Assembly (NCBI GenBank): GCA_016987375.1
Contig: PJRA01000428.1
Location: 446,661 to 510,660, forward strand
DNA: 64,000 bases
Reading direction: 5' to 3'
From: Brachionus koreanus
Lineage: Eukaryota > Rotifera > Eurotatoria > Ploima > Brachionidae
Each line of letters opens with the position of its first letter. Positions within the stretch are counted from its first letter, which is position 1. Made by a program: the position numbers and the translations under genes. The notes under the pieces are model-generated. The model worked only from the letters and a program-made list of their open reading frames with translations. It was not told where the DNA came from and searched no databases. Of the stretch, positions 60,024-64,000 are shown in pieces.

Positions 60024-62534
60024 ATGAAAGCTGATTTCTTGGCTGAAAATAATTTATGCGGCCAGGCTCTACTTCGTCTAGTTGCCAGAGGAAATGCCAT
60101 AATTGCAGAATTGTTTCGTCTAAGCGACTACATTCCAAAATCATTTCGTCAAACAGTAAACAACAAATATAATGACATAATATTCGATTTTAGCTATCTA
60201 TCCAACCAAGTTTATTATGACACACTTATTCAGTCCAAACACGAGCTTCAAACTCTGGACGACGAATTCAAAGTTAATCATTTAGAAATTTTGACTCGAT
60301 TCTACTTAGCTTTTGAGAGTGTTCACAAATATGTAACAGATTTGAATAGATTTTTGGAGGATCTTGAAGAAGGCATTTACATTCAGCAAAACGTGGACAC
60401 TGTTTTGTTTAACCAAGATGGAAAACAGCTCTTAACCGAATCTGTTTACTTGTATGGCTTGATGCTTTTGATTTGTGACATGAAATTTGAGGGCAGTGTG
60501 CGAGAAAAACTCCTCATAGCCTATGTGAGATACAGCAATCAAAAATCTTATATGGAGTCCAATATAGACGATGTCTGTAAGCTTCTTAGAAGCACTGGTT
60601 TTTCTTCTACCAAGCCAAAACCTCAAAATTATCCAGAAGCTTACTTCTCGCGCATCAAAATCAACCCAAATATTCTAAGCCAAATTATCGGTCGTTTACG
60701 CACAGACGACTTGTACAATCAAATGAACGCATTTCCTTTGCCCGAGCATAGAAGTCATGCGTTGTCCAACCAAGCTGCCATGCTCTATATTTTACTATTT
60801 TTCAGAGCTGACATATTAAGCAATGAACAGGCCGTAATGAGAGAAATTGTGGACAAATTTTTTCCAGACAATTGGATACTAAGTATTTACATGGGCAGCA
60901 TTCAAGTTAACTTGGCCGAATCATGGGAATCTTACAAAGCAGCTCGAAACGCTCTGGCTAATACTCTCAACACTGCTAATATCAAACAACAATCAATGTA
61001 TCACATGAACAAAATAAATGAATGCATTAAAGAAGTAAATGAAAATTTAAATGAGGGTTTTTTAACACAGGACTATTTACTCACTAGTCTGAACAAAGTT
61101 CTTAATTTATTGCGCAAATCAAATGTTACTTTAAAATGGTCTATTTTGCATACAAGCTTGCCAAGTCCATCTGCTGAAACAAATAAAAAATTGAAATTAA
61201 TTCGTGATCAAGTGTTGAAGGATTTTCAGTATGAACCGATGAAAATTTTAAATTTATTGTTAAATCTATCACAATTGGAGTTTAATGTGAGAAATTGTTA
61301 CAAATCTATGATTGAGCATAAACAAAGTCAATGGGAATCGTTGAAAAACGAGGCCAAAGAGCGCACACAAGAGCTTTCTGAAGTGTTTTCTGGTCAAAAA
61401 CCTCTAACACGCATTGCCAAAAATGAAAATTTACAAAAATGGTTTCTCATGATTTCGGGGAAAATAGACGCCTTGAACTATGAGACGTCTGGTGCCACTA
61501 GTACTGGTAGAGAAATAACTCAAATTGTAAATGCTATTCAAGAAGTTCTTAATTTTCATGAAATAGATAAAAATTTACAAGTAAAACAGTTTATTCAGGA
61601 TACAGCAAATTTTTTGCTTCAAATGATAAATACATCAAATATTAAGGAGGATGCTTTAATTCAAATACAGATAATATCTGACTTGTCTTATGCACTTGAG
61701 TTGGTTGACAATTTTACTAACGAGATGCAAAATTTGATCAAAAATAAGCCCAATCTGGTCATTAAACTAAGAGCAACTTTTTTAAAATTAGGCCTTGCTC
61801 TTGATCTTCCACTTCTTCGAATTACCCAGGCCAACAGCTCTGACTTTGCCAGTGTTACTCAGTACTATTCTCTTGAGCTTGTTTCCTATGTTCGCAAGGT
61901 TCTTCAGATAATACCTATATCCATGTTCAATTTATTGGCAAAAATTATATCAATTCAAACAAATAAGCTTAAAGAAGTGCCAACTCTACTAGAAAAAGAG
62001 AAGTTAAAAGATTATTCTCAACTGGACTACAGATATGAAATAAGTAAATTGACATATTCAATTTCATTGTACACTCAAGGTAAAATTTTATAAAAAATTC
62101 CTTCCTTACTTAATTTGCTCTAAACTTTCGGGATACTATACTTATATGTTTGTATAGCCAATTTTAAATAATGAGAAATTTGGAAATTTTGAATATCCTT
62201 TATTCAATTCAATTGAATATAGTTTAATTTAAACTGATTCAAATAAGATAAATAATAATGACTTATTATATTTTTTCAACTAAAATTTCTTAATCTGACA
62301 CAAATTTTACTTATTCCATTTTTTTTTCCAAAAAAAAATCACAATTTTGCCATCAAATATTATTTCATCTAATTTTTCGAAATAATTTTGTAAATTTCTA
62401 ATGTTTTTAAAATTTCAGAGAATTTTTTTGTTCTGTTATTTAACCAATATATCGATACAATATATTCAAACTTTTTGCCCGAGAAAGAGTACGAGAAAGA
62501 GTCTCAATTTATTGCAGGTTTGAAGTTATATTAA
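60024..62534 (+). CDS. WASHC5: WASH complex subunit 5 (strumpellin), apparently truncated
   Basis: A large exon 60024-62079 (685 codons) closely fits the N-terminal 60 percent of strumpellin: start D-F-L-A-E-N-N-L-C-G-Q-A-L-L-R, then G-N-A-I-I-A-E-L, P-L-P-E-H-R-S-H-A-L-S-N-Q-A-A-M-L-Y, and M-G-S-I-Q-V-N-L-A-E-S-W. Strumpellin is the large core subunit of the WASH complex that drives Arp2/3 actin on endosomes. A GT-AG intron (62080-62418) leads in phase to 62419-62534, which ends in a stop, giving 723 residues against the usual ~1160. The second exon does not match the expected next segment; it may resemble a much later part of the protein or be something else. No other C-terminal exon was found before the inverted-repeat element at 62796. 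A TTTTTTTTAG acceptor-like tract directly precedes the ATG. Confidence 0.85.
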
Positions 62535-62795
62535 AACGATTTTCCACAGATAAGTTAAGTTAGAAAAAATCTCATGTGTGAGCATATTATTGTAATTCCT
62601 TTAATTGCTAAAATATCAACTCCAATATCTGAAAATTACTATGATACCATTATAGGTACAAGGCTTTAGCCAGAAAGAAAAAAGTCTTGAGATTGGCATA
62701 TGATTCAAAATAATTAATTAATTTTTTTTTAGTTAATCTTTATTTTTTGGTGCTAATTATATTGTTGTTGAAATTTTAAAAAACATCATAATTTT

Positions 62796-63820
62796 TATAT
62801 GTATAAAGAAACCACTGAAAAATAATAAGCATTAAGTAAAATTTGTGCTTTATTCAATAATTTAATCAATATAAAATTAACATGCCAACAATAGTTGGCT
62901 ATCAAACTTTTAAATTATCATTCTCCAAAATTATTAGTTAAGTTTAATTTGTTTATTGAATAAAAATAAATGGCAAAATAGATAGCATACACCGTTGTTT
63001 ACTGTACTTGATCTGTGAATTACTTGATATATATTAATTTTTATATATATATATATATATATTAATATTAAACTTAAAAAAATTTATTCCTGCATTTAGT
63101 TTAATAATTGAATGTATATTTTAAAGCTTAATTTAAAACAAGATTTTCATCATGACGATAATTTTTTTAAGTTATTTAAAATTGTGTGAAAAAAATTTTG
63201 CTTTATATATGTAAATTAATTGATTTGTGTTTTGCTTGTACTTTGTCGGTAGAACAAGAAAAATATAAAAAAAAAAACAAAAAAACAACAACATCATTAC
63301 ATAAAAAGTTTAATAATATATTGAAAAAATTAACTAAATAAAAACTACTTTATGAATTAATTATATATTTTTCATTTGGAATATAATTTTGGGGTCCCCA
63401 GGTTCGCTCGAATGGTTTATCCCTTCGTTTAAATGATTGTTTAGATTCTAAAGCAAGATAATTATGAAATTTTATTTTTTCTCAGCTACTATAGCTTAAC
63501 TAATTAAGCATTGCTGAACAGTTCACCTGTTGTAACTTATTACTATTATTAATAGGCTATTTTGATTCAATTTTAAAAAAAATTAATATATATCAAGTAA
63601 TTCACAGATCAAGTACAGTAAACAGCGGTGTATGCTATCTATTTTGCCATTTATTTTTATTCAATAAACAATTTAAATTTAACTAATAATTTTGGAGAAT
63701 GATAATTTAAAAATTTGATAGCTATTGTTGGCATGTTAATTTTATATTGATTAAATTATTGAATAAAGCACAAATTTTACTTAATGTTTATTATTTTTCA
63801 ATGGTTTCTTTATACATATA
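62796..63820. mobile_element. 1-kb element with ~245-bp inverted arms
   Basis: The left arm 62796-63041 (starts TATATGTATAAAGAAACCAC) and right arm 63577-63820 are near-perfect inverted copies, with single-base differences such as CACCGTTGTT versus CACCGCTGTT. The spacer, about 535 bp, holds a (TA)n tract at 63042-63063 and no coding frame. It is a non-autonomous transposon with long terminal inverted repeats, or a foldback. Target-site duplication is unclear. The arms do not resemble the GGTTTTGTG family. Confidence 0.85.
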
Positions 63821-63870
63821 ACGAAAGAAAGAAAGCAGAGTGAAGCCACTAGGACTTGCATAAAATCGAA

Positions 63871-63903
63871 AGTTTTAAACATATTTAAAATATGTTTAAA
63901 ACT
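63871..63903. repeat. Perfect 33-bp palindrome
   Basis: AGTTTTAAACATATTT, one A, then the exact reverse complement. It lies 50 bp outside the right arm of the 1-kb element. It could be a small hairpin or a terminator-like structure; function unknown. Confidence 0.6.
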
Positions 63904-64000
63904 GTCTTTCTTTTAAGCTCTTCAACTTTAATGTACACTCCTCGATTTAAATCTTTTAGTATAAATGTATCAGTTGGTTATATTTGTTAAAATTGCTTAC

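Noticed and set aside
1..64000. Prokaryotic features (operons, CRISPR, attachment sites)
   Set aside because: The presence of spliceosomal introns and animal genes makes these inapplicable, and no array-like repeats were seen.

Overview
The window is AT-rich (roughly three quarters A+T by eye) nuclear DNA of an animal. The reasons are: spliceosomal GT-AG introns, mostly 45-70 bp; genes for animal-type proteins (SAM-SAM-PTB scaffold, SLC5 symporter, DPYD, strumpellin, SGF29, PDSS2, NFU1, VPS34); a eukaryotic tRNA-Asp; and a background of decayed mariner, DDE_Tnp_4 and LINE copies plus hairpin MITEs. The standard genetic code reads through every gene. Compact AT-rich genes of this kind fit a small invertebrate such as a monogonont rotifer, but that is an inference and was not tested.

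Layout. 1-1810 (-): 5' half of PIK3C3/VPS34. 4821-12313: two paralogous RRM/arginine-rich genes (+) bracket a near-identical 0.83-kb direct duplication carrying a small secreted His-rich gene (-). Between the two duplicates lies a single-exon acyltransferase-like gene that lacks the catalytic histidine. 12578-12922: a small secreted protein. 13069-20221 (-): a six-exon ANKS1-type scaffold. One of its introns is almost filled by an opposite-strand AAA pseudo-ATPase gene, another holds a tRNA-Asp gene, and a third holds a hairpin MITE. 20.2-28.9 kb: gene desert with two orphan coding-like segments. 28948-29679 (-): a four-exon four-helix membrane protein. 31211-31477: second copy of the hairpin MITE. 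31984-33217: PDSS2. 34783-40374: another direct duplication (a small secreted peptide gene, coding sequences identical) bracketing a ten-exon SLC5 transporter. 35.9-42.0 kb also holds mariner and DDE_Tnp_4 fossils. 43659-44849 (-): SLC35G-like transporter. 47231-48499: SGF29. 50406-53644 (-): DPYD. 54878-55180: third hairpin element. 58106-59062: NFU1. 59440-59763: LINE fossil. 60024-62534: WASHC5, apparently truncated. 62796-63820: a 1-kb element with about 245-bp inverted arms.

The conserved genes are unrelated housekeeping functions (endosomal PI3P and actin, ubiquinone side chain, Fe-S delivery, pyrimidine breakdown, chromatin reading, nutrient transport), with no operon-like pathway cluster. 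The unusual content is architectural: genes bracketed by direct duplicates, a gene nested in an intron, two apparent pseudo-enzymes, and a MITE family with 9-bp target-site duplications whose hairpin loops are unresolved assembly gaps.
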